DNA from: CAYNSB01 sp964399625
GTDB taxonomy: Bacteria; Planctomycetota; Phycisphaerae; Phycisphaerales; UBA1924
DNA: 64,000 bases
Assembly (NCBI GenBank): GCA_964399625.1
Contig: CAYNSB010000013.1
Location: 3,397 to 67,396, forward strand
Direction: 5' to 3'
Shown here piece by piece: positions 7,512 through 15,315 of this stretch (its first letter is position 1; every line of letters begins with the position of its first letter). The notes beneath the pieces were generated by a model, which was given only the letters and a program-made list of their open reading frames with translations, ran no database searches and was not told the origin of the DNA. The translations under genes were made by a program, and so were the position numbers.

Positions 7512-8339
7512 TTATCGGGCTCTGACACCGCGGTAGCACTGGCAGATGCCCATCGTCAGCGGGGACGCGGAAGTCTCCGCAAATCCAGCATCGGCCATGG
7601 TTTGCAACATCAGCTCCCGCGGCATGAACGTGCCCACCGACTTGGGGAGGTACTTGTACGCGCCGGAGCGATCGCGGCTGATCCACGTCGCGGTGCGCGG
7701 CATCACCCAGCCGCAGTAAAAGTCGTTGAGCCAGCGCGCGGGCGCGAACGTTGGGCGCGAGAACTCGAGAATCACGAGTCGGCCGCCCGGCTTGAGCACC
7801 CGCGCGAACTCTCTCAGGGCCCGGGCCGGGTCCGAGACGTTGCGAATGCCAAAGGCGATCGTGATGACATCGGCGAACGCATCTGGGAATGCCAGTGCCG
7901 TCGCGTCGCCCTCCTGGTACGTGGTCTTTCCCTGCACCATTGAGGCTCGGCGGGCGAGCTTTTGCCGGGCAATATCGAGCATCGCGGGCGTGAAATCGAC
8001 GCCGATCACGCGGGAGGCTGGCGTCGCACCCAGTAGTTCGGTCAGATCGCCCGTGCCGCAGGCGATGTCGAGGCAGACATCGCCCGCCCTGACCCCCGCG
8101 CTGCGGACGGCGAAGCGTCGCCAGGCCTGATCGCGCCAGAGCGAGTGCAGGCGATTGTTCAGGTCGTAGGAGGGCGCGATGGCGGAGAACATCCGCCGCA
8201 CCTTGTCGGGCTTCTCGGCGTTGGCGTGGGGATTGGCGAGCTCAGGGGCCGTCCACGCGGGCGCTGGATTGGGGACCGCGACGGCCCCGGACGCGTCCGA
8301 CGTGATAGCCTTTTCCGAGTCGATGTGCCGGGTTGGCAT
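7512..8339 (-). CDS. ubiE: Demethylmenaquinone/2-octaprenyl-benzoquinol C-methyltransferase UbiE/MenG
   Basis: A 275-residue SAM-dependent methyltransferase that methylates demethylmenaquinone (and ubiquinol precursors in other organisms), the last step of menaquinone synthesis. UbiE marks are FSAIAPSYDLNNRLHSLW (family N-terminal signature), the SAM loop CLDIACGTGDLTELL, VIGVDFTPAMLDIAR, FADVITIAFGIRNVSD and RVLKPGGRLVILEFSRP, ending near the conserved LTMGIC. About 50 extra N-terminal residues precede the domain. The ATG at 8339 is the last good one outside the divergent M48 gene. No Shine-Dalgarno is visible; a TACCAT box lies 9 bases before it. It is followed on the same strand by the B12-binding gene. 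Confidence 0.92.
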   Translation of the reverse strand: MPTRHIDSEKAITSDASGAVAVPNPAPAWTAPELANPHANAEKPDKVRRMFSAIAPSYDLNNRLHSLWRDQAWRRFAVRSAGVRAGDVCLDIACGTGDLTELLGATPASRVIGVDFTPAMLDIARQKLARRASMVQGKTTYQEGDATALAFPDAFADVITIAFGIRNVSDPARALREFARVLKPGGRLVILEFSRPTFAPARWLNDFYCGWVMPRTATWISRDRSGAYKYLPKSVGTFMPRELMLQTMADAGFAETSASPLTMGICQCYRGVRAR

Positions 8340-8388
8340 GTCGGGATGATGGTAGGTTCGGCCGAGCGAGGCCCGGGGAAGCAGTCCC

Positions 8389-9453
8389 ATGAAGATGTCC
8401 GCGATCGTGCGCACGGGGGTGTTGGTTGCGAGCGTGGCGGCGCTGGGCGGGTGCGTGAAGAACGCCGCGACGGGCAAGAGCATCCTGACGTTTGGCATGA
8501 GCAAGAGCGACCAGGTGGCGCTGGGCGCCCAAGCCGCGCCGCAGTTCACGCAGGAGATGGGCGGGCGCGTGGAGAACGCGGCGCTGCAGAGTTATGTGAA
8601 CGGGATCGGCATGAAGCTCAAGGGCTTCACGGAGGCGGACAACCCGGCGCTGCCGTGGGAGTTCAACTTCGTCAACACGGACCAGGTGAACGCGTTCGCG
8701 CTGCCCGGGGGCAAGGTCTTCTTCACGCGGGGCCTCGCGTCGCGATTGACCACCGAGGCGCAGATGGCGGGCGTGATCGGGCACGAGATCGGGCATGTCA
8801 CGGCCGAGCACGGGGCGCAGCGGATCGCGCAGGCCTCGCTGATCTCCGGCGGGGTGCAGGTGGTGGGCGTGCTGGTTGGATCAAGCTCGAGCGCGACGGT
8901 GCAGCAGGCGGGGCAGGTGCTCGTGCCGGGGCTGAATGTGGGCGGTCAGCTCGTGCTGCTCAAGTACGGGCGCAAGGAGGAGCTTGAGGCCGACAAGCTC
9001 GGCGTGCGCTACATGACCAAGGCGGGGTACAACCCACGTGGGCAGTTGGAAGTGATGCAACTGCTGCAGAAACTGAGCCAGGGGAGCAAGCAGCCCGAGT
9101 TCCTGTCCACGCACCCGGACCCGGGCGCACGCATCGAGCAGGTGCAGGAGCTTCTGCGTGGCGAGTACGCGAGCACGCAGGGCAACCCGCAGTACCAGGA
9201 CTTTGCGGACCGGTACAAGGCGCAGTTCCTGGACATCCTCAAAACGCTCCCGCCCGCGCCCAAGCCCAAGCAGGCGATGCACACGCTCACGCCGACGGAC
9301 TTGGCGGCGAACGGGATCGACTCGGGTGCGCTCGAACTGAGCGATCCGACGAGTTGGTGCGCGCATTGTCGGGCAGCGGCGCGTGGCGACGCGGCGTCTT
9401 CAAATCAAGGCACGAGCGCGATGCTCGCGCGAGCCGTGCTCGCCGGGCGATAG
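8389..9453 (+). CDS. M48-family zinc metalloprotease, lipoprotein (BepA/LoiP-like)
   Basis: A 354-residue predicted lipoprotein with signal and lipobox ALGGC (Cys22), so it is anchored in a membrane facing the periplasm. The M48 active site is HEIGH at 132-136, with the third ligand in ELEAD (Glu198). LPGGKVFFTRGL upstream is also typical of BepA/LoiP/Oma1-like peptidases that check outer-membrane protein assembly or degrade damaged proteins. The C-terminal STHPDPGARIEQVQELL is the conserved end of the family. The last 60 residues extend beyond the peptidase and contain a CAHC pair. It is divergent from ubiE, with 49 bases between the starts. A 120-residue membrane protein follows after nine bases. 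Confidence 0.87.
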   Translation: MKMSAIVRTGVLVASVAALGGCVKNAATGKSILTFGMSKSDQVALGAQAAPQFTQEMGGRVENAALQSYVNGIGMKLKGFTEADNPALPWEFNFVNTDQVNAFALPGGKVFFTRGLASRLTTEAQMAGVIGHEIGHVTAEHGAQRIAQASLISGGVQVVGVLVGSSSSATVQQAGQVLVPGLNVGGQLVLLKYGRKEELEADKLGVRYMTKAGYNPRGQLEVMQLLQKLSQGSKQPEFLSTHPDPGARIEQVQELLRGEYASTQGNPQYQDFADRYKAQFLDILKTLPPAPKPKQAMHTLTPTDLAANGIDSGALELSDPTSWCAHCRAAARGDAASSNQGTSAMLARAVLAGR

Positions 9454-9462
9454 GAGCCGCAC

Positions 9463-9825
9463 ATGTCTGGACCGTCCTCGCCGCCGGATGAATTGGGAGC
9501 GATCACAGGGCAGACGGTTCAGGAGGGGCGGCCTCAGCCGACCCTGCGGCGGATCCTGACGCGGTACTTCGCGGAGCGCGCACCCGCGGCGTTCATGGTG
9601 GATGCCGCGCTCGTGCTGGTGGCAAATGCGATCGTGCATCTCTTCTGGACCGCGATGTACGAGCGGTCCTTCTCGCCCGATGGGCCAAAGCTGAACACGG
9701 TTGATCGTCTGTTGGCGTGGGGAAACATCCTCGCGGTGACGAATTCCTCTCTCTTCTATTTGATGTTCGGCCTCTTTGCGTGGGGTTGCGCGCGGGCGCT
9801 CGCGGACGCGAAAAAGGGCGGGTGA
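9463..9825 (+). CDS. Small two-helix membrane protein, unknown function
   Basis: A 120-residue protein starting at an ATG with GGAG six bases upstream. It shows two hydrophobic helices, about 43-66 (AAFMVDAALVLVANAIVHLFW) and about 84-107 (ILAVTNSSLFYLMFGLFAWG), with a polar, positively charged 40-residue N-terminus. It follows the M48 protease by nine bases and is probably co-transcribed with it. No family was recognised. Confidence 0.65.
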   Translation: MSGPSSPPDELGAITGQTVQEGRPQPTLRRILTRYFAERAPAAFMVDAALVLVANAIVHLFWTAMYERSFSPDGPKLNTVDRLLAWGNILAVTNSSLFYLMFGLFAWGCARALADAKKGG

Positions 9826-9872
9826 GCCAGTCGCAGAACCTGCGCCCCTGAGCGCACGGGGCGGTGCGCGGG

Positions 9873-10973
9873 TCATGCACCCGCGCGATCGAGCCCCCAG
9901 AAACGCGCCCAGTTGCCCCACGCAAAGGCCTCGACCTCCGCATCGCTCCATCCGCGCGCGGCGAGTTCTTCGGCGAAGCGGACGAAGTCGCGCGGGCGAT
10001 CGATGCCCCGCGGCAGGTCGTGCCCGCTGATGCCGCCGTCGAGGTCCGACCCCATGCCCACGCCGCGCCGGTGACCCATCAATTCGCAGATGCGCTCGAC
10101 GTGGTTGATCGCCTCGGCGATGCTCGGCCGATCGCCCGGGTCGTCGCGGTTGAGGCCCGTGCGGATGAAGTTGCGAACAAGGTTCAACCCGATGACACCG
10201 GCGCGCCGCCCGATCTCGCGGATCGCCTCGTCCGTGAGATGGCGTTGGGACTTTCCATCGAGCAGCGCGCGCACGTTGGAGTGCGACGCGATGACGGGGC
10301 GATCGGTGAGCGCAAAGAGATCGGAAAGAGCGCGATCGGACAGGTGCGACGCGTCGTGCACGATGCCCAGGCGGTCCATCTCGCTCACGAGCTGGCGGCC
10401 AAGGTCCGTGAGCCCGATCGCGCTCGAGCACGAGGGCTCACTGTTGCCCGAGGCGTATCGCGAGCCGCGGGCCCAGGCGAGACCGATCGCCGCGACGCCG
10501 CGCTCGGCCCACCACGCCAGTTCCGCCGGCTCGCGGATCGGGTCGGCGCATTCCATGAGGATGAGGCACGAAGGGGAAGAGGCGGAAAGACGAGGAGTTG
10601 AAGAGACAGGCTTTGAAGCTTCAATCGTCGCGAGTCGCTGCTCGGCGAGTGCACGCCGCGTCGACGAGATAAGACGGATCAGTCCTTCGGCGTGCCAACG
10701 GTGGTATCTCTCCAACTGGCGAACGCCCTTGTCGTGCGCGGCTTGGGCGTCGCCGTCGGGATATGCGACGGCGTCATCGCCGTTGAGCTCCGTGAAGATC
10801 GTGCCCAGCACGCCTTTCACGTTTCCTTCGGCGAGCGAGGGGAACGTGAGCGTCGCCGGCGGCCAAGGGCCCGCGCAGCGCTCGGGGGGCAGCGTCATGT
10901 CGCGCCCGTTCTCCGCGAGGCAGGCGAGGTCCAGGTGCGCATCGAACCAGCGGGCGGGTGGGATGGCGCGCAT
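9873..10973 (-). CDS. Membrane dipeptidase-like enzyme (peptidase M19)
   Basis: A 366-residue renal-dipeptidase-family enzyme, a TIM-barrel dizinc hydrolase acting on dipeptides. Ligands are seen in DAHLDL (His13, Asp15), LMECADPI (Glu141), DASHLSD (His210) and SHSNVRALL (His231). The end of the barrel shows GVGMGSDLDGGI and the closing GNWARFWG helix. No signal peptide is present, so it is likely cytoplasmic. Odd feature: residues about 116-136 are a Ser/Pro-rich insert coded by a purine-rich, lower-GC tract (+ strand 10568-10626) that ends in the palindrome TTGAAGCTTCAA; the family needs no residues there. It follows the small beta-propeller-like protein by three bases, so the two form an operon. 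Confidence 0.87.
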   Translation of the reverse strand: MRAIPPARWFDAHLDLACLAENGRDMTLPPERCAGPWPPATLTFPSLAEGNVKGVLGTIFTELNGDDAVAYPDGDAQAAHDKGVRQLERYHRWHAEGLIRLISSTRRALAEQRLATIEASKPVSSTPRLSASSPSCLILMECADPIREPAELAWWAERGVAAIGLAWARGSRYASGNSEPSCSSAIGLTDLGRQLVSEMDRLGIVHDASHLSDRALSDLFALTDRPVIASHSNVRALLDGKSQRHLTDEAIREIGRRAGVIGLNLVRNFIRTGLNRDDPGDRPSIAEAINHVERICELMGHRRGVGMGSDLDGGISGHDLPRGIDRPRDFVRFAEELAARGWSDAEVEAFAWGNWARFWGLDRAGA

Positions 10974-10976
10974 GGA

Positions 10977-11306
10977 TCAGCCCGAAGAAGCGGCGGCGGC
11001 GGTGGCGGTTGCCGCGGCGTGCATGGCGGCGAAACTGGACCCGGGCTGGCCCTCGACGGCCATGAGCGTGAAGGCGCCGCTGCCCACGCCGCGCTCCCAG
11101 AGCACGCGTCCGGAGTGCGCCTCCATGCAATACACGTACCCGGCGCGGCCCACGTAGAGCTCCGTGCCTTGCAGGAGGATCATGGAGATGCTCGAACTGA
11201 AGACGCCGCCGACCTTGACGCGCCAGACGGGTCGTCCCGTGAGTCGGTCGATCGCGGTCACGGTTCGGCCGGTGCCGGTGAAGAGCAGTTCGGGAAGATC
11301 TGGCAT
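10977..11306 (-). CDS. Small PQQ/beta-propeller-repeat protein
   Basis: A 109-residue protein with GGAGGG four bases before its ATG. It has two repeats of the PQQ-type propeller blade: TVTAIDRLTGRPVWRVKVGG and YVYCMEAHSGRVLWERGVG, the second with the typical G-x-V-L-W ending. Two blades cannot close a propeller, so it must be a fragment-like, oligomerising or otherwise atypical relative. The Ala-rich tail is low complexity. It is first in an operon with the M19 dipeptidase. Function unknown. Confidence 0.65.
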   Translation of the reverse strand: MPDLPELLFTGTGRTVTAIDRLTGRPVWRVKVGGVFSSSISMILLQGTELYVGRAGYVYCMEAHSGRVLWERGVGSGAFTLMAVEGQPGSSFAAMHAAATATAAAASSG

Positions 11307-11389
11307 GGGTCCCTCCGTTGTCGGATCGTATCGCGCGGGCCGGGATGCCCCGCGCGGCTACTCTCTAGGCCCGCGTTCCAGGAGGATCC

Positions 11390-12052
11390 ATGCCCCTCAC
11401 CCGCGAACCGATCGCCCAGCGTGCCGCGAAGGCACTCCGCGACGGGTACGTCGTCCACCTGGGCAGCGGCATGCCCACGCTCGTCGCCAACTACATCCCC
11501 GCGGGGATGGACGTGTGGTTGCAATCCGAGAACGGATTGCTCGGCATCGGGCCCTTCCCGCGCGAGAGCGAGGTCGATGCGGACCTCATCAACGCCGGCA
11601 AGCAGACGGTGACCGCGCGCAAGGGCGCGAGCTTTTTCTCGTCGAGCGATTCCTTCGCGATGATCCGCGGCGGGCACATCGACATGTGCATCCTCGGGTC
11701 GATGCAGGTGAGCGAGGACGGCGACATCGCCAACTGGATGATCCCGGGAAAGATGGTCAAGGGCATGGGCGGCGCGATGGACCTGGTCGCGGGCGTGCGC
11801 AAGATCGTCGTGATGATGGAGCACAACGCCAAGGACGGAACGGCGAAGCTGGTGAAAAAGTGCTCCCTCCCGCTCACGGGGCAGCGATGCGTGAGCATGC
11901 TCATCACGGACCTGGCGGTGCTGGTGATGGACCCGAAGCGCAAACGCTTCGTGCTGACGGAAGTCGCGCCGGGCGTGAGCGTGGACGAGGTGAGGAAGAA
12001 GACCGAGGGCGAGATCTTCGTCGCGGAGAAGGTTGGAACAGTTGGCGCGTGA
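11390..12052 (+). CDS. scoB: 3-oxoacid CoA-transferase, subunit B
   Basis: The 220-residue beta subunit of succinyl-CoA:3-ketoacid CoA-transferase, which moves CoA between succinate and acetoacetate or similar 3-oxo acids. The active-site glutamate lies in the family motif SENGLLG (Glu near residue 47). HLGSGMPTLVANYIP, NAGKQTVTARKGASFF and RGGHIDMCILGSMQV are further ScoB/AtoA marks. AGGAGG stands four bases before the ATG. The partner subunit A lies tail-to-tail 18 bases away on the other strand, not in the usual A-B operon. Both must be made in equal amounts to build the heterotetramer, so they need two promoters. Confidence 0.93.
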   Translation: MPLTREPIAQRAAKALRDGYVVHLGSGMPTLVANYIPAGMDVWLQSENGLLGIGPFPRESEVDADLINAGKQTVTARKGASFFSSSDSFAMIRGGHIDMCILGSMQVSEDGDIANWMIPGKMVKGMGGAMDLVAGVRKIVVMMEHNAKDGTAKLVKKCSLPLTGQRCVSMLITDLAVLVMDPKRKRFVLTEVAPGVSVDEVRKKTEGEIFVAEKVGTVGA

Positions 12053-12070
12053 GCGAGCGGGGAGCGGTGC

Positions 12071-12892
12071 TTACTTGGTGATGGTGCGCTGCTCGATCCG
12101 CTTTTCGGGCTTCGTCTTCACGACGCGATTCACATAGCTGCCCGGCGTGTGGATCTGGTCCGCATCGAGCGAGCCCAGCGGAACGATCTCCTCGACTTCG
12201 GCGATCACAAACGCCGCGGCCGTCGCCATCATCGGGTTGAAGTTGCGGGCCGTCATGCGATATTGCAGGTTGCCGAACTCGTCGGCGCGCCACGCCTTGA
12301 CGAGCGCGAGGTCCGCGTAGAGCCCGGTCTCGAGCACGTACTCGCGCGACTCGGCCCCCGCGACGATGGCGAGCGGTGCGCCGGACGTCGCGGCGCCCGA
12401 GCGCCCCGCGAAGCCCTTGCCCGGGATCGTGCACCCGCACAGCCCCTCGGTCGGGCGGTAGAACGGGCGCGTCTCCTTGCCCTCGGCGACCGGCGTGCCC
12501 ACGCCCGTCGCGGTGTAGAACGCCGGGATGCCCGCGCCGCCGGCGCGGATGCGCTCGGCGAGCGTGCCCTGCGGGTTGAACTCGACCTCGAGCTCGCCGG
12601 AGAGAAACTGCTTCTCGAACGTCGCGTTCTCGCCGACGTAGCTGGAGATCATCTTGCGGATCTGGCGGGTCTGCAAGAGCAGCCCCAGCCCAAAGTCGTC
12701 CACGCCCGCGTTGTTGCTGATGCAGGTCAGTTGCTTCGCGCCCGAATCGCGGAGCGCGACAATTAGTTGCTCGGGGATGCCGCAGAGCCCGAACCCGCCC
12801 ACCATCACGGTGATGCCATCGCGGAGCACGCCGGCGGACTTGAGATCGGCGAACGCCTCGGAGGTGGAACCAAAGACTTTCTTCGTGGTCAT
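12071..12892 (-). CDS. scoA: 3-oxoacid CoA-transferase, subunit A
   Basis: The 273-residue alpha subunit of the same CoA-transferase. It has the CoA-binding G-rich motif GITVMVGGFGLCGIPEQLI, then LTCISNNAGVDDFGLG, GELEVEFNPQGTLAERI, a GAGIPAFYT substrate segment and VKAWRADEFGNLQYR, all typical of ScoA/AtoD. Length is somewhat above the usual 230, with a longer C-terminal section that includes AEVEEIVPLGSLDADQIHTPG. The start at 12892 has GAGGG six bases upstream. It is convergent with scoB, which is unusual for this pair. Confidence 0.93.
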   Translation of the reverse strand: MTTKKVFGSTSEAFADLKSAGVLRDGITVMVGGFGLCGIPEQLIVALRDSGAKQLTCISNNAGVDDFGLGLLLQTRQIRKMISSYVGENATFEKQFLSGELEVEFNPQGTLAERIRAGGAGIPAFYTATGVGTPVAEGKETRPFYRPTEGLCGCTIPGKGFAGRSGAATSGAPLAIVAGAESREYVLETGLYADLALVKAWRADEFGNLQYRMTARNFNPMMATAAAFVIAEVEEIVPLGSLDADQIHTPGSYVNRVVKTKPEKRIEQRTITK

Positions 12893-12922
12893 GGCGAACC
12901 CTCGCGTGTGGGAACGAGGGTA

Positions 12923-13432
12923 TCAGGGTGACCCGCGGGAGGGCGGGCTCGCGGGCGCGGACCCCAGCGACTTGATGTAGGCCACGAGCGCGTCGATCTT
13001 CTCTTCGGTCAGGATGCCCTGGTACGGCAGCATCTGCGGCGGGTATCCCTCGACGACCTCGGCCATCGGGTCGAGGATCGATCGCTTCAGGTACGCCTCG
13101 TCCGCGACGACCGTCGTTCCATCGGAGAGGCGGACCGTTGAGCCGTAGAGCCCCTTCATGGTCGGGCCCGGGCCCTTGTTTCCATCCACGGTGTGGCAGA
13201 GGTTGCACCCCGCGTTGGTGTGCAGCGCCTTGCCCATCTCGATGAGTTTCGCCTCGCTCAGCGCGGGCTTGGGCGGGGCCGCGGACGCGCCGGCTCCACC
13301 GGACTTCGCGTTGATGACCTGCGTGCTCGCGGGCGCGGGCGAAGTGGTTGGCGCGGGGGGATCCCGGCGGTCGCACGCGACGAGGATGGCGCACGCCGCG
13401 AGCGCCAGGCTCGATCTGAACTGTGTGCTCAT
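12923..13432 (-). CDS. Cytochrome c lipoprotein (class I)
   Basis: A 169-residue exported protein. The signal SLALAACAILVAC places a lipobox Cys at 20, and a Pro/Thr/Ala-rich linker (about 23-58) tethers one cytochrome c domain. The heme-binding CNLCH is at 76-80, and a Met ligand is likely in YPPQMLPYQGIL (Met134). The ending EKIDALVAYIKSL is the last helix of class I cytochromes c, much like the mono-heme domain fused to cytochrome oxidase subunit II. It is thus a periplasmic electron carrier tied to the membrane. Its ATG overlaps the nrdR stop by four bases, so the two are translated together. No terminal oxidase gene lies in the window. Confidence 0.87.
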   Translation of the reverse strand: MSTQFRSSLALAACAILVACDRRDPPAPTTSPAPASTQVINAKSGGAGASAAPPKPALSEAKLIEMGKALHTNAGCNLCHTVDGNKGPGPTMKGLYGSTVRLSDGTTVVADEAYLKRSILDPMAEVVEGYPPQMLPYQGILTEEKIDALVAYIKSLGSAPASPPSRGSP

Positions 13433-13983
13433 GCGCGCCCCGTGCCCTTGTGCTCGCTCTGGTTGCGCTCCGTGCCCGCCGGTTCGGCGGCGTTGCCCGC
13501 GAAGAGCGACTGCTGATCCTTGACGTCCCTCGGGCGCTTCTCCAGTTCGGCGATCTCGGCCTTGAGCTGGTCGCGCGTGAGCTTGAGGAACTCGGAGCGG
13601 AAGCGGATGTACGCGACCTCGTCGAGCTCGAGCAGCGCCCGCCCCACACGCTCGCCGATGACCCGGCTCTCGACCTCGCGATCGAACTCGCGGTGGAGCG
13701 CCTCGTCGATCTCGCCCACGATGTGGGTCTTGGTTTCCTCGGGGATCGCGCGCTTGCCGCAGGAGTGCTGGATGCCGCGAAGGATCTTCTCGGGGTCGAA
13801 CGGCTCGCGGGTGCCGTCGCGCTTGACGACCATGAGGCGGGACGCCTGCTCGACGCGCTCGTACGTGCTGAAGCGCTTGTGGCACTTGAGGCACTCGCGC
13901 CGTCGGCGGATGACACGCCCGGCCTCGCTGGGACGCGAGTCGATCACCTTGTCGTCGTTCGCCTGGCAGAAGGGGCAAATCAA
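13429..13983 (-). CDS. nrdR: Transcriptional repressor NrdR
   Basis: A 184-residue regulator that represses ribonucleotide reductase genes when dATP/ATP occupy its ATP-cone. The N-terminal zinc ribbon has CPFC (Cys3, Cys6) and CLKCHKRF (Cys31, Cys34), with the intervening VIDSRPSEAGRVIRRRRECL signature. The ATP-cone follows (about 49-139: VVKRDGTREPFDPEKILRGI, then ELDEVAYIRFRS). About 30 extra C-terminal residues are polar and low complexity. It normally binds tandem NrdR boxes; no nrd genes are in the window. It leads a two-gene unit with the cytochrome c. Confidence 0.95.
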   Translation of the reverse strand: MICPFCQANDDKVIDSRPSEAGRVIRRRRECLKCHKRFSTYERVEQASRLMVVKRDGTREPFDPEKILRGIQHSCGKRAIPEETKTHIVGEIDEALHREFDREVESRVIGERVGRALLELDEVAYIRFRSEFLKLTRDQLKAEIAELEKRPRDVKDQQSLFAGNAAEPAGTERNQSEHKGTGRA

Positions 13984-14104
13984 CGTCGTTGCTCCGGCGT
14001 GTGGGCGGCGGACATGGTAACACCATGGGCCGGATGCACGCCAACTCGGGGCTCGGTAGACTGCCCGGATCGCATCGGAAACGCACCCTTACCACGAGGT
14101 ATCC

Positions 14105-14485
14105 ATGGAAACCGCAGCGACGCTTGCGCAGCAGGGACAGGACGGAGGCTTGGTCATCGTCATCGTCTATCTTGCGATCCTCGTGCTGGTGGTCGCCGGC
14201 TTCTGGAAGGTCTTCACCAAGGCCGGGCAGCCGGGCTGGGCCGCGATCGTTCCCATCTACAACATCTACATCCTGACGAAGATCGCCGGGCGTCCCTGGT
14301 GGTGGCTGCTGCTGTTCTTCGTTCCCCTGATCAGCATTGTCTTCGCGGTCATCGTTTCGATCGATGTCGCCAAGAGCTTCGGCAAGGGCGTGGGCTTCGG
14401 GCTTGGGCTCGCCTTCCTCGCGCCGATCTTCTACTGCATCCTGGGCTTTGGATCGGCGCAGTACCAGGGGCCCGCGGCGGGCTGA
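14105..14485 (+). CDS. DUF5684-like small membrane protein
   Basis: A 126-residue protein with three to four hydrophobic helices. It has the family-like core GFWKVFTKAGQPGWAAIVPIY then NIYILTKIAGRPWWWLLLFF, and a C-terminal helix ending FGSAQYQGP. Such proteins (DUF5684, sometimes called signal peptidase I-associated) are common in planctomycetes and actinobacteria; no function is known. GAGG lies five bases before the ATG. It sits six bases before the zinc-ribbon membrane protein, so the two form an operon. Confidence 0.72.
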   Translation: METAATLAQQGQDGGLVIVIVYLAILVLVVAGFWKVFTKAGQPGWAAIVPIYNIYILTKIAGRPWWWLLLFFVPLISIVFAVIVSIDVAKSFGKGVGFGLGLAFLAPIFYCILGFGSAQYQGPAAG

Positions 14486-14491
14486 CGCTCC

Positions 14492-15178
14492 ATGGGCACG
14501 CGCGCTCCGCTCGAACCGCCGCGATGGTCCGACATGGGCGGCGTGTGCCCTGCATGCGGGTACGACCTGGCCGGGCTGGATCGTCCGGTGCCCTGCCCCG
14601 AGTGCGGGCACCTGTGCCCGCGCCAGCAGCTCACGCTCTGGGGTGTTCCCAATGCGCGGAGCGTGATGTCCCGTGGGCGCGTGGCGATGATCGTGCTCCT
14701 CACGCTCGCGGCGTGGCTCATGCCGCAGCTTCTCATCCAGGTCGGGCTCTTTGTTTCATGGTGGATCTCTCTGGTGGTGGTTCTCGGCGTCATCGCGTGG
14801 AGCGTCTACCTCATCGCCAGCGCTCCTCGCTCGCAGGGTGGCGCGGTTCGCATGATCTTCACGCCGGGCGGTGTGCATCTGCTCCCGGTCCGCTCGGGCG
14901 ACGTCGATCCCGCGAGCGTCGCGGCCTCGTTCGTGGAGCTTCCCGCCGCGCCCACGATCGAGATCGCCTGCGTCAGCGATTCGTGGGCCAAGCTGCGCCT
15001 GAGCTCCGCGGACGGCGTGCGGGTCTTTGATGCCGGGTTCAAGTGCCCAAGGGACCAGGTCGAGCGCGTGAGAGACGGCATCTCGCGGGCGCTGAGCGAC
15101 GGCAAGCCGCCGCCGGACGAGACGCCGCCATCCGAGCCGGACCAGCCCTCTGCGCCCGGCTACCATCCGCCCGCATGA
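14492..15178 (+). CDS. Zinc-ribbon membrane protein, unknown function
   Basis: A 228-residue protein. The N-terminus is a treble-clef/ribbon with CPACGYDLAGL (Cys19, Cys22) and CPECGHLCP, a signature seen repeatedly in planctomycete membrane proteins. Two hydrophobic helices follow (about 66-84 and 88-108), then a cytoplasmic-looking domain of about 85 residues and a Pro-rich tail. A second protein with a near-identical ribbon lies at 17611, on the other side of thrS. Role unknown; the ribbon may bind RNA, DNA or a protein partner at the membrane. Confidence 0.62.
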   Translation: MGTRAPLEPPRWSDMGGVCPACGYDLAGLDRPVPCPECGHLCPRQQLTLWGVPNARSVMSRGRVAMIVLLTLAAWLMPQLLIQVGLFVSWWISLVVVLGVIAWSVYLIASAPRSQGGAVRMIFTPGGVHLLPVRSGDVDPASVAASFVELPAAPTIEIACVSDSWAKLRLSSADGVRVFDAGFKCPRDQVERVRDGISRALSDGKPPPDETPPSEPDQPSAPGYHPPA

Positions 15179-15261
15179 CCCGCTCTCGCACCCCCACGAC
15201 GACGACGCATACCGCACGCGTGTGACGGCTGGTCCACCCGCGTGCATCGATCCGCTCACCC

Positions 15262-15295
15262 AAGCCCAGCCATCTCGATGGCTGGGCTTTGTCGT
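15262..15295 (+). terminator. Intrinsic terminator between the zinc-ribbon gene and thrS
   Basis: A perfect 12-bp stem (15262-15273 with 15278-15289, AAGCCCAGCCAT) with a CTCG tetraloop is followed by TGTCGTTT. It lies 83 bases after the preceding stop and about 20 bases before the thrS ATG. It can end the upstream transcript and, if thrS is transcribed through it, could attenuate thrS. Confidence 0.72.
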
Positions 15296-15315
15296 TTAAT
15301 GATCCGGATTTTCCC

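Noticed and set aside
7318..7686. 122-codon frame on the - strand between the B12-binding gene and ubiE
   Set aside because: Overlaps the end of ubiE, has no ribosome site and no recognisable feature.
15179..15315. T-box leader for thrS
   Set aside because: No specifier stem or T-box bulge sequence; just a compact terminator hairpin.
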